From the NCBI RefSeq assembly GCF_017309385.1, contig NZ_JAFJMJ010000001.1, positions 744,001 to 808,000 on the forward strand: a stretch of 64,000 bases of DNA. Reading direction: 5' to 3'. Made by a program: the position numbers and the translations under genes. The notes beneath the pieces were generated by a model. It saw only the letters and a list, made by a program, of their open reading frames with translations. It was not told the DNA's origin and searched no databases. The stretch comes from Amycolatopsis sp. 195334CR. Lineage in GTDB: Bacteria > Actinomycetota > Actinomycetes > Mycobacteriales > Pseudonocardiaceae. Below, one piece after another: positions 1 to 8,716 of this stretch (its first letter is position 1; every line of letters begins with the position of its first letter).

Positions 1-473
1 CCCATCGCGACGGTGAGCCAGCCCGCCGCGAAGCCGAGCAGCACCACCAGTCCGATGACGCCGAGCCAGCCGAGGACACCCGCCGACGCGTCGAAGCCGA
101 GCAGGAAGGCCACGCCGACGATGGCCGCGATGGCGATCAGGTTGGTCAGCAGGCTGGCCACCACGTGCCCGCTGAGCACCGCGCCGCGGGAAACGTCCAT
201 CACCTTGAACCGGTTGATGATGCCCTTGGTCATGTCGGAGTTCACCGAGGTCGCGGTGGCGCCGAGGCCGTAGCAGACGGCCAGCAGCATCAGCCCTGGC
301 GTCGCGTAGTCCACGTAGTCGACGCCGACGCTGAACGCGTCCCCGAGCATGTAGACGAACATCAGCATCACCACCACCGGCATCAGCACGGCGTTGAACA
401 CCGAGGTCGGGTTGCGGGTGGTGTGCTTGAAGTTGCGCCGGAGCATGACGAGCGCGGGCGATTTGGTGCTCAT
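1..473 (-). CDS. ABC-2 type transporter permease (DrrB-like), 3' end outside window
   Basis: Membrane permease half of a drug or antibiotic exporter. The reading frame runs from an ATG at 473 to the left edge without a stop, so the C-terminus is missing. The visible 157 residues carry the typical ABC-2 plan: a cytoplasmic N-terminus (MSTKSPALVMLRRNF), a first hydrophobic segment near residues 27-43, a second near 58-72, the DMTKGIINRFKVMDVSR loop typical of DrrB-type permeases, then further membrane segments. Its start overlaps the stop of the upstream ATPase gene by four bases (ATGA), so the two are translationally coupled. The substrate cannot be told from sequence. Confidence 0.9.
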   Translation of the reverse strand, partial: MSTKSPALVMLRRNFKHTTRNPTSVFNAVLMPVVVMLMFVYMLGDAFSVGVDYVDYATPGLMLLAVCYGLGATATSVNSDMTKGIINRFKVMDVSRGAVLSGHVVASLLTNLIAIAAIVGVAFLLGFDASAGVLGWLGVIGLVVLLGFAAGWLTVAM

Positions 474-1399
474 TTCGCGGAAACCTCCGTGGTGTGGCCG
501 GTGAGGGCGAGGAAGACGTCGTCGAGATCGGGGGTGTGCACGGAGAACTCGGCGGCCGCGAGCGCGTACTCGTCGAGCCGGTCGAGCACGTTCCGCAGGG
601 ACTTCGTGCCGCCGTCGCTGGGCACCCGCAGGGCCAGCGCGTCGTCGTCGCGGGTGGCGTCGGGGAAGATCCGCGCGCCGGCGTCGAGCTGGGCGGCGGT
701 GGTGAAGCGGAGCCGGACGTGCGTGCCGGGGAGCTGCCGCTTGAGTTCGTCCGGCGTGCCCTGGGCGACGAGCCGGCCCTGGTCGAGCACCGCGATCCGG
801 TCGGCGAGCTGGTCGGCCTCTTCGAGGTACTGCGTGGTGAGGAAGATCGTCACCCCGTCGGCCACCAGCTCGCGGACGATCTCCCACATGGTGCGGCGGC
901 TGCGCGGGTCCAGCCCGGTCGTCGGCTCGTCCAGGAAGATGATCCGCGGGCTGCCGACCAGCGTCATCGCCAGGTCCAGCTTCCGGCGCATCCCGCCGGA
1001 GTAGCTCGACGCCGGCTTCTTCGCCGCCTCCACCAGGTCGAACCGCTCCAGCAGCTCGGGCACCACCCGGTCCCGTTCGCCCTTGAGGTCCACCATCAGC
1101 TGGAGGTTCTCCTGGCCGGTCAGCAGCTCGTCGACGGCGGCGAACTGACCGGTCACCCCGATCGCCGCGCGCACCGCCCTGGCCCCGGTCACCAGGTCGT
1201 GCCCGGCCACCGTGGCCGTGCCGCCGTCGGCCTTCGCCAACGTGGTCAGCACGTTCACCGTGGTCGTCTTGCCTGCCCCGTTCGGGCCGAGCAGGGAGAA
1301 GACCGTGCCCGCCGGGACGTCCAGGTCGATGCCGCCGAGCACGACCTTGTCCCCGTATGCCTTGCGCAGTCCGGAAACCGCGATCGCCGAAGTTGTCAT
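470..1399 (-). CDS. ABC transporter ATP-binding protein (DrrA-like)
   Basis: Cytoplasmic ATPase of a daunorubicin-resistance-type exporter, 309 residues, full length for the family. Visible motifs are Walker A LLGPNGAGKTTTVN (about residues 35-48), the signature YSGGMRRKLDLA, Walker B IIFLDEPTTGLDP and the switch region in TIFLTTQYLEEAD. The C-terminal 80 residues match the extension seen in DrrA proteins. It is the first gene of a two-gene operon with the permease. It diverges from the P450 at 1540 across a 140-bp region with repeated boxes, so the two units may share a regulator. Self-resistance or export of a P450 product is possible but is inference. Confidence 0.95.
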   Translation of the reverse strand: MTTSAIAVSGLRKAYGDKVVLGGIDLDVPAGTVFSLLGPNGAGKTTTVNVLTTLAKADGGTATVAGHDLVTGARAVRAAIGVTGQFAAVDELLTGQENLQLMVDLKGERDRVVPELLERFDLVEAAKKPASSYSGGMRRKLDLAMTLVGSPRIIFLDEPTTGLDPRSRRTMWEIVRELVADGVTIFLTTQYLEEADQLADRIAVLDQGRLVAQGTPDELKRQLPGTHVRLRFTTAAQLDAGARIFPDATRDDDALALRVPSDGGTKSLRNVLDRLDEYALAAAEFSVHTPDLDDVFLALTGHTTEVSAK

Positions 1400-1420
1400 G
1401 GGACCACCATCGACGGCGGT

Positions 1421-1481
1421 GCTGACACCCGTCCGCCACCGGCGCTGACACCGCCGGAGGCCGTGTCAGCGCCGTGTCAGC
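1421..1481. promoter_or_regulatory. Cluster of four GCTGACAC boxes in a divergent promoter
   Basis: Between the divergent exporter and P450 genes the octamer GCTGACAC occurs at 1421 and 1444, and its reverse complement GTGTCAGC at 1463 and 1474. The two inner copies form an inverted repeat. Four copies in 61 bases between two gene starts suggest an operator for one regulator acting on both units. The regulator is not visible nearby. Confidence 0.5.
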
Positions 1482-1539
1482 CCGGTGTCCGCGGGCGCGG
1501 TGATCGTGGCTCCAGCACCCCACCACGAGAGGAACCCCG

Positions 1540-2769
1540 ATGACCGACACGGCCGCCATCCCGCACGGTGTCCCGACGGAGCGCGACGCGGGCCCCTTCG
1601 CCCCGGCGAGCGAAATCACGCGGCGGCGCGAAGCCCGCCCGGTCAGCCCGATGGTCTTCCCCGACGGCCACGTGGGCTGGCTGGTCACCGGCTACGACGC
1701 GGCTCGCCGGCTGCTGGCCGACACCCGGTTCAGCTCGCGCCAGGACATCGGCGTGCTCCACGAGCCGTTCGAGATCCCCGGCATGCCCGTGGCCACCGAG
1801 CCGTCGCCGCAGGTGCCCGGCATCTTCATCGCGATGGACCCGCCGGACCACACGCGGCTGCGCCGCAAGCTCACCGGCGCGTTCACCGTCAAGCGGATGA
1901 AGGAACTCGAGGCGCGCATCGAGGAGATCACCGAGCGGCAGCTGGACGAACTGGCCCGGCTGACCCCGCCGGTCGACCTGGTCCGGGAGTTCGCCCTGCC
2001 GGTGCCGTCGCTGGTGATCTGCGAACTGCTCGGCGTGCCCTACGCCGACCGGGAGAACTTCCAGGTCAACTCCAGCCGGTTCCTGGACACCAGCCTGCCG
2101 TTCGACGAGAAGATGGCGGCCTTCGGCCAGCTGAATGGGTTCCTGGCCGAGCTGGTCACGCAGAAGCGAGCCACGCCGAGCGAGGACATCCTGTCCGACC
2201 TGGCCGTCCAGGAGGATCTCAGCGTCGAGGAGCTGACCGGCATCGCCTTCCTGTTGCTGCTCGCCGGGCACGAGACCACGGCGAACATGCTGGGGCTGGG
2301 CACCTTCGCCCTGCTGGAGCACCCCGACCAGCTCGCCGAGCTGCGGGCGAACCCGGACCTGGTGCCCGGCGCGGTCGAGGAGCTCATGCGCTATCTGTCC
2401 GTTGTGGACATCGGCGGGATCTACCGGTACGCCACCGAGGACATCGAACTGGGCGGCGAGACCATTCCCGCGGGATCGACCGTCATCGTGTCCACGCTGG
2501 CCGCCAACCGCGACCCGAACCGCTTCGAGAACCCCGACGAGCTCGACATCCACCGCTCGGCCCGCGGCCACCTGTCCTTCGGCCACGGCATCCACCAGTG
2601 CCTCGGCCAGCAGCTGGCCCGCATCGAGATGCGCGCGGGGTTCGCCGGGCTGCTGCGCCGCTTCCCCGATCTCGAACTCGCCGTGCCCGCGAAGGACGTG
2701 AAGCTGCGGACCAACATGCGGATCTACGGGGTGCACGAGTTGCCGGTCACCTGGACGCGCTCGGCTTGA
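1540..2769 (+). CDS. Cytochrome P450 (CYP105-like)
   Basis: Heme monooxygenase of 409 residues, normal bacterial length, soluble. Canonical motifs are visible: I-helix AGHETT (242-247) with the acid-alcohol pair, ExxR in EELMRY (281-284), and the heme loop FGHGIHQCLG with the cysteine ligand at residue 354. The overall pattern resembles actinobacterial CYP105 enzymes, which hydroxylate xenobiotics and secondary metabolites. The ATG at 1540 follows AGAGGAA at a good distance. No ferredoxin gene is adjacent, so redox partners must be encoded elsewhere. It diverges from a drug-type exporter. The substrate is unknown. Confidence 0.95.
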   Translation: MTDTAAIPHGVPTERDAGPFAPASEITRRREARPVSPMVFPDGHVGWLVTGYDAARRLLADTRFSSRQDIGVLHEPFEIPGMPVATEPSPQVPGIFIAMDPPDHTRLRRKLTGAFTVKRMKELEARIEEITERQLDELARLTPPVDLVREFALPVPSLVICELLGVPYADRENFQVNSSRFLDTSLPFDEKMAAFGQLNGFLAELVTQKRATPSEDILSDLAVQEDLSVEELTGIAFLLLLAGHETTANMLGLGTFALLEHPDQLAELRANPDLVPGAVEELMRYLSVVDIGGIYRYATEDIELGGETIPAGSTVIVSTLAANRDPNRFENPDELDIHRSARGHLSFGHGIHQCLGQQLARIEMRAGFAGLLRRFPDLELAVPAKDVKLRTNMRIYGVHELPVTWTRSA

Positions 2770-2802
2770 CCGTGCCCCAGGGGCACGGGTTGAGGTGAGG
2801 GC

Positions 2803-4281
2803 ATGAATCGACAATTTCGCCCGCGCAGATACCTGGCCCTGGCCGCCGTGATCGGCGTCAGCGCGGCGCTGGCCACGCCCGCCATGGCCACCGAGCCCGC
2901 GAAACCGGTCGAATGGGGCCCGTGCCCGGAGGACGTCACGGCCGCGGCCGGGCCGTACCCGCTGGAATGCGCCACCATCCAGGTCCCGCTGGACTACGCG
3001 GATCCGGACGGCACCCAGATCGACCTGATGCTGTCCAAGCACGCCAGCACGAATCCGGCGAAACGGCGCGGGGTGCTCCTGCTCAACCCGGGCGGTCCCG
3101 GGGGATCCGGGCTGACGCTGTCCACGCTGCTGGTGTCCAAGGGGCTGCCGTCCGGGGTCACCGACGCCTACGACCTGATCGGCATGGACACCCGCGGCGT
3201 CGGGCACTCGTCGCGGGTGAGCTGCGGTTTCCTCGCCGACGGCCCCTACCAGGGCAACCTGCCGCCGTACCCGGTCGACGACGCGGCCGTGCTCCAGCAG
3301 GCGGAGGTCGCCAAGGGGGTGGCCGAGCAGTGCGCGGCGAACGACAAGGACGGCAGGCTGCGCCACCTGACCACCGCGAACACCGCGCGCGACCTGGACC
3401 GGATCCGGGCCGCGCTCGGTGAGGAGAAGGCCAGCTTCCTCGGTTACTCCTACGGTTCGGGGCTGGGGGCCGCCTACGCCTCGATGTTCCCGGACCGCGC
3501 GGACCGGGTGGTGCTCGACAGCAACATCGGCGACACCCACCTCGACCGCGACGGCCTGCGCCGGTACGCGCTGGGTACCGAGGAGACCTTCCCGGACTTC
3601 GCGAAGTGGGTGGCCGAGCGGCACGAGGCGTACGGTCTGGGCCGCACGCCGGAGGAAGTGCGCGAGACCTACTTCGAAACCGCTGGGAAGCTCGACCAGC
3701 AGCCGGTGAACGGCATCAACGGCTCCCTGTTCCGCGCCACCGTCTTCGGTGGTCTCTTCGGCGAGGCGGCATACGGGAAGACGGCGAGCATCTGGCAGTC
3801 GGTGCACGACGCCACCCCGGCACCCACGCCCCCGCCGCCGCCCGGCCAGCCGCACCCGGCCGACAACTTCCAGTCGGTGTTCCTCTCGGTGACCTGCAAC
3901 GACTTCGACTGGCCCGAGGACGTCGACACCTACCGGCGCGGGGTGGCCGAGGACCGCGAGCGGTACCCGCTCTACGGGGCGGCCATGGCCACCATCACGC
4001 CCTGCGCCTTCTGGCCGCACGAACCGGCGGAGCCGCCGGTGGCGATCAACGACGACGGCCCGCGGAACGTGCTGATCGTGCAGAACGAGCGCGACGCGTC
4101 CACACCGCTCCTCGGCGGGCAGCTGATGCGCGAGAAGTTCGAGAACCGCTCGCGGTTGCTGAGCATCGACGGCAGCGGGCACGGCGGTTACGTGCTCGGT
4201 GACAACCCCTGCGCGTTGAACGCGACCACCAGCTTCCTCGTCGGCGGGAAGCTGCCGGAAGACCAGCGCTGCCCGGCCTGA
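2803..4281 (+). CDS. Secreted alpha/beta hydrolase, tripeptidyl aminopeptidase type
   Basis: Exported serine peptidase-like hydrolase of 492 residues. It starts with a signal peptide (MNRQFRPRRYLALAAV, cleavage probably after ATPAMA). The alpha/beta-hydrolase core shows an oxyanion region NPGGPGGSG and the nucleophile elbow GYSYGS. A C-terminal TAP-like domain supplies the acid in the VQNERDASTP region and the catalytic histidine in DGSGHGGY. The family (SlpD/SlpE, Streptomyces TAP) removes tripeptides from secreted proteins outside the cell. A proline run near residues 340-350 marks a flexible insert. It stands alone between the P450 and a small secreted protein. Confidence 0.9.
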   Translation: MNRQFRPRRYLALAAVIGVSAALATPAMATEPAKPVEWGPCPEDVTAAAGPYPLECATIQVPLDYADPDGTQIDLMLSKHASTNPAKRRGVLLLNPGGPGGSGLTLSTLLVSKGLPSGVTDAYDLIGMDTRGVGHSSRVSCGFLADGPYQGNLPPYPVDDAAVLQQAEVAKGVAEQCAANDKDGRLRHLTTANTARDLDRIRAALGEEKASFLGYSYGSGLGAAYASMFPDRADRVVLDSNIGDTHLDRDGLRRYALGTEETFPDFAKWVAERHEAYGLGRTPEEVRETYFETAGKLDQQPVNGINGSLFRATVFGGLFGEAAYGKTASIWQSVHDATPAPTPPPPPGQPHPADNFQSVFLSVTCNDFDWPEDVDTYRRGVAEDRERYPLYGAAMATITPCAFWPHEPAEPPVAINDDGPRNVLIVQNERDASTPLLGGQLMREKFENRSRLLSIDGSGHGGYVLGDNPCALNATTSFLVGGKLPEDQRCPA

Positions 4282-4370
4282 CCAGGGGAAACAACGAATC
4301 CGCCAGGAATACGCAACACCGGTGGGGCACAGTGCGGCAGGCACGGAAAAGCAAGTCGGGGAGGAATTCC

Positions 4371-4790
4371 ATGTCGACGAGGACCAAGGCCGCACTCATC
4401 GCCGCTGTCGCGTTCGGACTGTCCGCGGTGGCCGCCGCACCGGCCACCGCGGCTCCGTCCGGCGAAGTGGGCGCACTCGGCGGATGCAGCATCTACAGCC
4501 CGAACACGCCGTCGATCGTGGGCAACCAGATCGCGGGCTCGGCGCTGTGGGACTGCTTGACGTTGGGTTCGCAGGAAGCGGCCAAGAGCTACGTGAAGCT
4601 GTTCCAGGACGGCAACCTCGTGTCGGAGCACGAGTTCTGGACGCAGGGCGCGTTCCGGACCACCTACACGATCGGGTTCGTCTGCACCGGCAGCGGTACG
4701 CACACCTACTACAGCCAGACCTACGGCTGGGACACGAACGGCATCAGCTACATCGGGGGTGAAAGCGCCGAAGTCACGCTGACCTGCTGA
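4371..4790 (+). CDS. Small secreted protein of unknown function
   Basis: A 139-residue exported protein. I chose the ATG at 4371 over an upstream one at 4332 because GGGGAGGAA sits just before it and a clean signal peptide follows (MSTRTKAALIAAVAFGLSAV, cleavage after ATA). The mature part has four cysteines (GGCSIYSP, WDCLTL, FVCTGSG and the final LTC), which could form two disulfides, and is rich in Tyr, Thr and Ser. No family is recognised. The C-terminal half, with alternating polar and aromatic residues, looks beta-rich. The next gene also encodes a protein facing the cell surface. Confidence 0.75.
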   Translation: MSTRTKAALIAAVAFGLSAVAAAPATAAPSGEVGALGGCSIYSPNTPSIVGNQIAGSALWDCLTLGSQEAAKSYVKLFQDGNLVSEHEFWTQGAFRTTYTIGFVCTGSGTHTYYSQTYGWDTNGISYIGGESAEVTLTC

Positions 4791-4819
4791 GCCCGAGGGG
4801 GACCCGGTACGTTCGGCCG

Positions 4820-5431
4820 ATGCACCCAGGGGGAGAACGGCCGTACGTGCGACCGGCGAAGACCAGTACCGGCTTGATCATCACGCTCGTGGTGGCTTCG
4901 GTGCTGGTCTTCGCCGGTTTGGGCGTCGGCGCTTTTCTGTTGTTCGGCACGAAGGACGAGATCGCAACGGAGAAGTACGCGGCGGACAAGGTTCCCGCAT
5001 GCGCCTCGGTCGTCCAGCGCGTGCCGGGGCTGCCGCCGGGCAAGCCGAGGGAACTGCCTGCCGGGGTCACCCCGAAGTACGGCTGGTCGTGCAGCATCAC
5101 CGATCTCGAAGACCCGCGCGCGGTCTACCTGGACTTCACCGTGTTCGCCGGGACCAGCCGCGCGCCGGGCGCCGATGGCGCGCGCGAGGAGTTCAGCGGT
5201 GACGGCGAGCCGTCGTCGATCGGCCTCGGTGAAGAAGCGAGGTGGAGCGCCGAGCTGCCGATCGGGGGCGTCCGGCCGGGCGTGCAGTGCGAACTGCGCA
5301 TCCGCGACGGGAACGCGGTGCTCGGCATCGGCGCGTTCGACGCCATGGGCGCGGGTTCGTCGATGGAGGACTGCCGGGCCACGGTGGAAGCGGCGGCGAA
5401 ACCGTTCTTCGCCGCCGTCCAGCCTGCCTAG
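4820..5431 (+). CDS. Membrane-anchored extracytoplasmic protein, unknown
   Basis: A 203-residue protein with a short basic cytoplasmic head, one membrane segment at about residues 20-42 (LIITLVVASVLVFAGLGVGA) and an outward-facing domain of about 160 residues. That domain has cysteines near residues 57, 91, 155 and 180, so two disulfides are likely. The layout resembles actinobacterial DUF3558-like surface proteins, but I cannot confirm a family. It starts 30 bases after the preceding secreted-protein gene and is convergent with the gene at 5445. Function unknown. Confidence 0.7.
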   Translation: MHPGGERPYVRPAKTSTGLIITLVVASVLVFAGLGVGAFLLFGTKDEIATEKYAADKVPACASVVQRVPGLPPGKPRELPAGVTPKYGWSCSITDLEDPRAVYLDFTVFAGTSRAPGADGAREEFSGDGEPSSIGLGEEARWSAELPIGGVRPGVQCELRIRDGNAVLGIGAFDAMGAGSSMEDCRATVEAAAKPFFAAVQPA

Positions 5432-5444
5432 GCGCGCCCTCCGC

Positions 5445-6122
5445 TCAGGACGCCACGGTGTCGAGCAGCCAGTGGTAGCGGAGCCGCAGCGCGCGTTCGA
5501 CCGCGGCGAGGATTCCGGCGCCGAGCAGGGTGATGTTCGCCCACACGGGCAGGTTGACTGGTGAGGTGAACGTGCCGAGGTTCTCGGCGATCGGCGGGAT
5601 CCGGCTGAGGGACTCCGCGCCCTGCAGCAGCGCGCCGGCGAGCACGACCAGGAGGATGAGGACCGCGACCGCGCCGACAAGCCCGCTCGTGCGGGGGTAC
5701 CGCTCGTCGAACCTCGCCCGCAGGCCTTCCTGCGAACTGCGGTGCGGACGCAGCGCTTGCTCACCGCCGTGGTCGGACACGAAGTGCATGCGCTTCAACC
5801 CGAAGGCACTGGTGGCGACTTCGACCACCCCACCGGGCACGGGAAAGGACGCGGGCAGGTTGGACCGGGCGACCTGAACCCCGTCGCGATACAGCGCGGC
5901 CGGGCTCTTCCCCATCGCGTTCTCGTGCTGCTTCTTGGTTTTCGCGTCCACCAGGTACCGGACGTCCACCGCGTACGAGTGCTTGTCCCCCTGGGGACCG
6001 GCGAGCTCGAAGAAGAACAGCGAACGGGAGAAGAGTTGCCAGAGGCGGTACTCGGGGAGCGCGCTCCCGTCACCGCTCCTCACCCTGCTGAGCTGCCAGC
6101 GCCGCTTGAGCTTCTTGACCAT
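5445..6122 (-). CDS. Membrane protein of unknown function
   Basis: A 225-residue protein. The first 130 residues are soluble, basic and aromatic (MVKKLKRRWQLSRV). They are followed by two membrane segments, at about 145-165 (GLVGAVAVLILLVVLAGALL) and about 190-208, and a short charged tail. I do not recognise the soluble domain. Codon use is normal for the region and the gene seems intact. It runs convergently toward the gene ending at 5431, leaving 13 bases between the stops. Function unknown. Confidence 0.7.
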   Translation of the reverse strand: MVKKLKRRWQLSRVRSGDGSALPEYRLWQLFSRSLFFFELAGPQGDKHSYAVDVRYLVDAKTKKQHENAMGKSPAALYRDGVQVARSNLPASFPVPGGVVEVATSAFGLKRMHFVSDHGGEQALRPHRSSQEGLRARFDERYPRTSGLVGAVAVLILLVVLAGALLQGAESLSRIPPIAENLGTFTSPVNLPVWANITLLGAGILAAVERALRLRYHWLLDTVAS

Positions 6123-6216
6123 GTCCCCAGTACAAACCGTGCCGTCGGGGCACAGTCAACACGGGACACCCGAAACCCCTCCCGCCGCGGGGATTTCGGG
6201 TGGTCCGGTCGCCCGT

Positions 6217-6873
6217 CTAGGTGAAGTTCACACTGCTGCACCACATGTACGTCTGGTCGAGGTGCGAGGCCTGCCAGATGGTGAACACGATGTGCTGCCC
6301 GGTGTAACCCGAGGTCTGGACGTTGAAGGTGATGTCCTTGGCCGGCGCGTACTTCCCGGTCTGCGTGATGAAGTCGAGGTTGCCCCAGCCCAGGGTCTGG
6401 GTGGCCGGGTTGAACCCCTGCTTGCTGACGTAGACCCGGAAGAAGTCGGCCCCGTGGCTGGCCTGGTCGTACAGGTGCAGGGAGAAGTTGCTGCCGACGT
6501 TGGTGGACCGCCACGGCCCCGGGGTGTTGAGGGAGTTGTTGCGCGAGAGGCCGTTGCTGCAGAGCTGGCCGTCGGGGGTGGAGCCCTGGAAGTTGCCGCC
6601 GAGCCCGTCCCGCAGCGCGCTCATCCAGTTCCACATGGTGTCGGCGTTGGCCTGGAAGGCCTGCCAGCACATGGGGTCCTGCTGCTGCATGGCGGGGTTG
6701 GTGTGCTGGCTGCCCCAGTCCTGCCAGCACTGGTAGGCACGGGTGGCCGGGCCGACGATGGTGCCGTGTGCCGAGGCCGTCGGGACCCAGATGAAGAGTC
6801 CGGCCAGCGTGGCGACGAACAGGGTGACCAGGCTCCGCCGTCTGGTGGATCCGGAGGTGCTGCGCAGACGCAT
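6217..6873 (-). CDS. Lytic polysaccharide monooxygenase, AA10 family
   Basis: Secreted copper enzyme that cleaves chitin or cellulose chains oxidatively, 218 residues. The signal peptide has an STRRRS start and ends SASA or TASA directly before His36, so cleavage leaves His as the N-terminal residue, as required for the copper brace. The second copper histidine is probably His140 in QASHGADFF. The rest matches a single-domain AA10 protein without a carbohydrate-binding module. A perfect cellulose-repressor-type operator lies 45 bases upstream, which points to induction by cello-oligosaccharides and so to a cellulose-side role. Confidence 0.93.
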   Translation of the reverse strand: MRLRSTSGSTRRRSLVTLFVATLAGLFIWVPTASAHGTIVGPATRAYQCWQDWGSQHTNPAMQQQDPMCWQAFQANADTMWNWMSALRDGLGGNFQGSTPDGQLCSNGLSRNNSLNTPGPWRSTNVGSNFSLHLYDQASHGADFFRVYVSKQGFNPATQTLGWGNLDFITQTGKYAPAKDITFNVQTSGYTGQHIVFTIWQASHLDQTYMWCSSVNFT

Positions 6874-6917
6874 GGATGAGCCTCCATTCTCGGGAATGAG
6901 CGGGGTGGTGATCGAAA

Positions 6918-6931
6918 TGGGAGCGCTCCCA
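6918..6931. promoter_or_regulatory. CebR/CelR-type operator TGGGAGCGCTCCCA
   Basis: A perfect 14-bp palindrome, TGGGAGCGCTCCCA, 45 bases upstream of the LPMO start. This sequence is the established binding site of the LacI-family cellulose-utilisation repressors CelR (Thermobifida) and CebR (Streptomyces), which are released by cellobiose or cellotriose. Its position fits repression of LPMO transcription. Confidence 0.85.
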
Positions 6932-7141
6932 GGGCAGCTTATACGCCAGCCCGTGAAACTTCAACGAAACATCCGGACACCGTGACGCGCTGTCACGATT
7001 GACCCCGTCCGCCCGGACGGCCTAAGCTCACCCCGTCGCTCCGTCACCGGAGCTCTCGCGGTGTCCACCTCTTCCCGCGTCGCCTTTCCCCTTCCCGGAC
7101 GTACCGCGTCCGACCCTGCCCAAAAAAGGAGTGCGTGAACC

Positions 7142-7636
7142 ATGAGCACCTTCGGCCTCACCGACGGCGCCGAACGAGCGGTCATCGAGGACCTGCTCGA
7201 CCGCAACCGCGAAGCCCTGATCGAGACCGCCCGCGGCCTCTCCGAAGCCGACGCCCGTCGGCGGCTGGTCAGTTCGCTGACCACCCCGATCTCCTTGCTC
7301 AAGCACGCCGCGGCGGCCGAACGCATTTGGTTCCAACGGTTCTGGGCCGAGCTCGAAGAGTCCGAATGCGACGGTTACGCGAAACGCGACGAGGGCACCT
7401 TCACCGTCACCGACGACGAGTCACTGGCCGACGTGATCGCCGAATTCGAACGCGCGAGCCAGCGGTCGCGGGAGATCGCCGCGCGGTTCGAGCTGGACGA
7501 CACCAAGGACAACCCGCGTGAAGGCCGGGTCAGCATGCGGTGGACCCTGCTGCTGATGATCCAGGAGTTCGCCCGGCACGCCGGTCACGGTGACATCCTG
7601 CGCGAACAGATCGAAAGGCCGCTCGTCAGCCCTTGA
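7142..7636 (+). CDS. DinB-like DUF664 family protein (mycothiol-dependent enzyme fold)
   Basis: A 164-residue helical protein of the DinB/DUF664 group, cytoplasmic. Histidines in the expected places (LLKHAAAAERIWF, about residue 60, and EFARHAGHGDILRE near 140-150) would bind the metal of the DinB four-helix bundle. Actinobacterial relatives are thiol-dependent transferases or detoxification enzymes that use mycothiol. The ATG is preceded by AAAAGGAG. The gene stands alone and ends in a strong hairpin shared with the convergent neighbour. The actual reaction is not known. Confidence 0.85.
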   Translation: MSTFGLTDGAERAVIEDLLDRNREALIETARGLSEADARRRLVSSLTTPISLLKHAAAAERIWFQRFWAELEESECDGYAKRDEGTFTVTDDESLADVIAEFERASQRSREIAARFELDDTKDNPREGRVSMRWTLLLMIQEFARHAGHGDILREQIERPLVSP

Positions 7637-7640
7637 CCGC

Positions 7641-7675
7641 TCCTGGTCGCGGGCCCGGCGGGCCCGCGACCAGGA
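7641..7675. terminator. Bidirectional hairpin terminator
   Basis: A perfect 16-bp inverted repeat (TCCTGGTCGCGGGCCC at 7641-7656 and its complement at 7660-7675) with a 3-base loop, between the convergent genes ending at 7636 and 7684. There is no T-run, as is common for actinobacterial terminators. Confidence 0.8.
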
Positions 7676-7683
7676 CACCGTTG

Positions 7684-8637
7684 TCAGTGCTGCGGTTGCC
7701 ACCACCGGGCCTTATAGATCCAGGCACCGCGCAGGGTCAGCTCCCCACCGGGCAGCGCGAGGTCCACGGTGTCGGTGCACCACGTGCAGATGTGATCCGC
7801 CTGCGGCGTCGCGGTGAGGACCTGCCCGGTCCGCGCGTTCGTCGTGACGCTCTTGACGTTGTGCCCGTTGATCGCCCCGGCGCCCGGGTAGCGCGTCGAG
7901 AACGTGCCGCGGGACTTGCTGAACCGCAGCACTTCCGACTCCGTCGTCACCCACAGCTGGTCACGGGAACCGGGCACGGGCTGCAGGTCGTGCCCGCCCT
8001 CGCTGGGCAGGTGGACCACCTGCTCCGGCGTCAGCACCGGCGCGGCGGGCGTGCCGCCGACGCGCAGCGCCACCAGTTCGTGCGTGCCCAGCGCCCACAA
8101 CACCCGGCGCTCGTTGTCCCAGACCGCGCCGTGCCCACCGACCAGCGGGTACTCGGCGTACGTGGTCGAGCGGGCGCCTTGCGACGCGGTGTAGACCCGC
8201 AGCCAGCCACCGGTGCTGGCGGCCACCGCCACGTTGCCGTCGGGCAGCAGTTCGATGCTGTGCGGGTTGCTGGGCCCGCCGACGTCGGCGGCCCAGTAGG
8301 CGCCGGTGCCCTGCGGATACGGGATCACCCCGGCGAACCCGCCGGAGGCGGTGGTCATCAGGTACTGCTGCCCGTCGCGTTCGGTCAGCTTCGCCTCGTC
8401 CGGGGAGACGAACTTGCTCGCGAGGTCCCCGAGCCCGTTGGCCGCGGTGGGCGCCCACGTCCAGGTGAACGCCCTGGTGCGCCAGGCTTCCTGCGCGGCG
8501 GGCAGCACGATGATCCGCCGGGACGCCTGCTCGGCGAGTGCGACCAGGCCACCGGGCCGGGCGGGCGCCGCCGAAACCGGCGAGACCAGGACCATGGCGG
8601 CCACGGCCGCCAGCAACACGAGTGCGGTTCTGCGCAT
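7684..8637 (-). CDS. Secreted beta-propeller-like protein (DUF6528 type)
   Basis: Exported protein of 317 residues. I start at the ATG at 8637, not the one at 8667, because the signal peptide then begins immediately (MRRTALVLLAAVAAMVLVS, cleavage after VSA). The mature chain has repeated short motifs typical of propeller blades (HSIELLPDGNVAVAASTGGW, VWDNERRVLWALG, QLWVTTESEVLRF). It ends with a cysteine pair, ICTWCTDTV, and an aromatic tail. The overall layout is what I know as DUF6528, whose role is not established. It is convergent with the DUF664 gene and followed upstream by a TetR gene on the same strand. Confidence 0.8.
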   Translation of the reverse strand: MRRTALVLLAAVAAMVLVSPVSAAPARPGGLVALAEQASRRIIVLPAAQEAWRTRAFTWTWAPTAANGLGDLASKFVSPDEAKLTERDGQQYLMTTASGGFAGVIPYPQGTGAYWAADVGGPSNPHSIELLPDGNVAVAASTGGWLRVYTASQGARSTTYAEYPLVGGHGAVWDNERRVLWALGTHELVALRVGGTPAAPVLTPEQVVHLPSEGGHDLQPVPGSRDQLWVTTESEVLRFSKSRGTFSTRYPGAGAINGHNVKSVTTNARTGQVLTATPQADHICTWCTDTVDLALPGGELTLRGAWIYKARWWQPQH

Positions 8638-8716
8638 GGGACGACCCCATCGCGGCGAAGTGGCCACGAGGTGTCCTCAACCCAACGCGCCGTTGATCTT
8701 TGCCCTTCCCAGCGGG

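Noticed and set aside
1477..4395. Very long minus-strand open frame opposite the P450 and peptidase genes
   Set aside because: It is an antisense shadow caused by high G+C at third codon positions and has no recognisable protein pattern.
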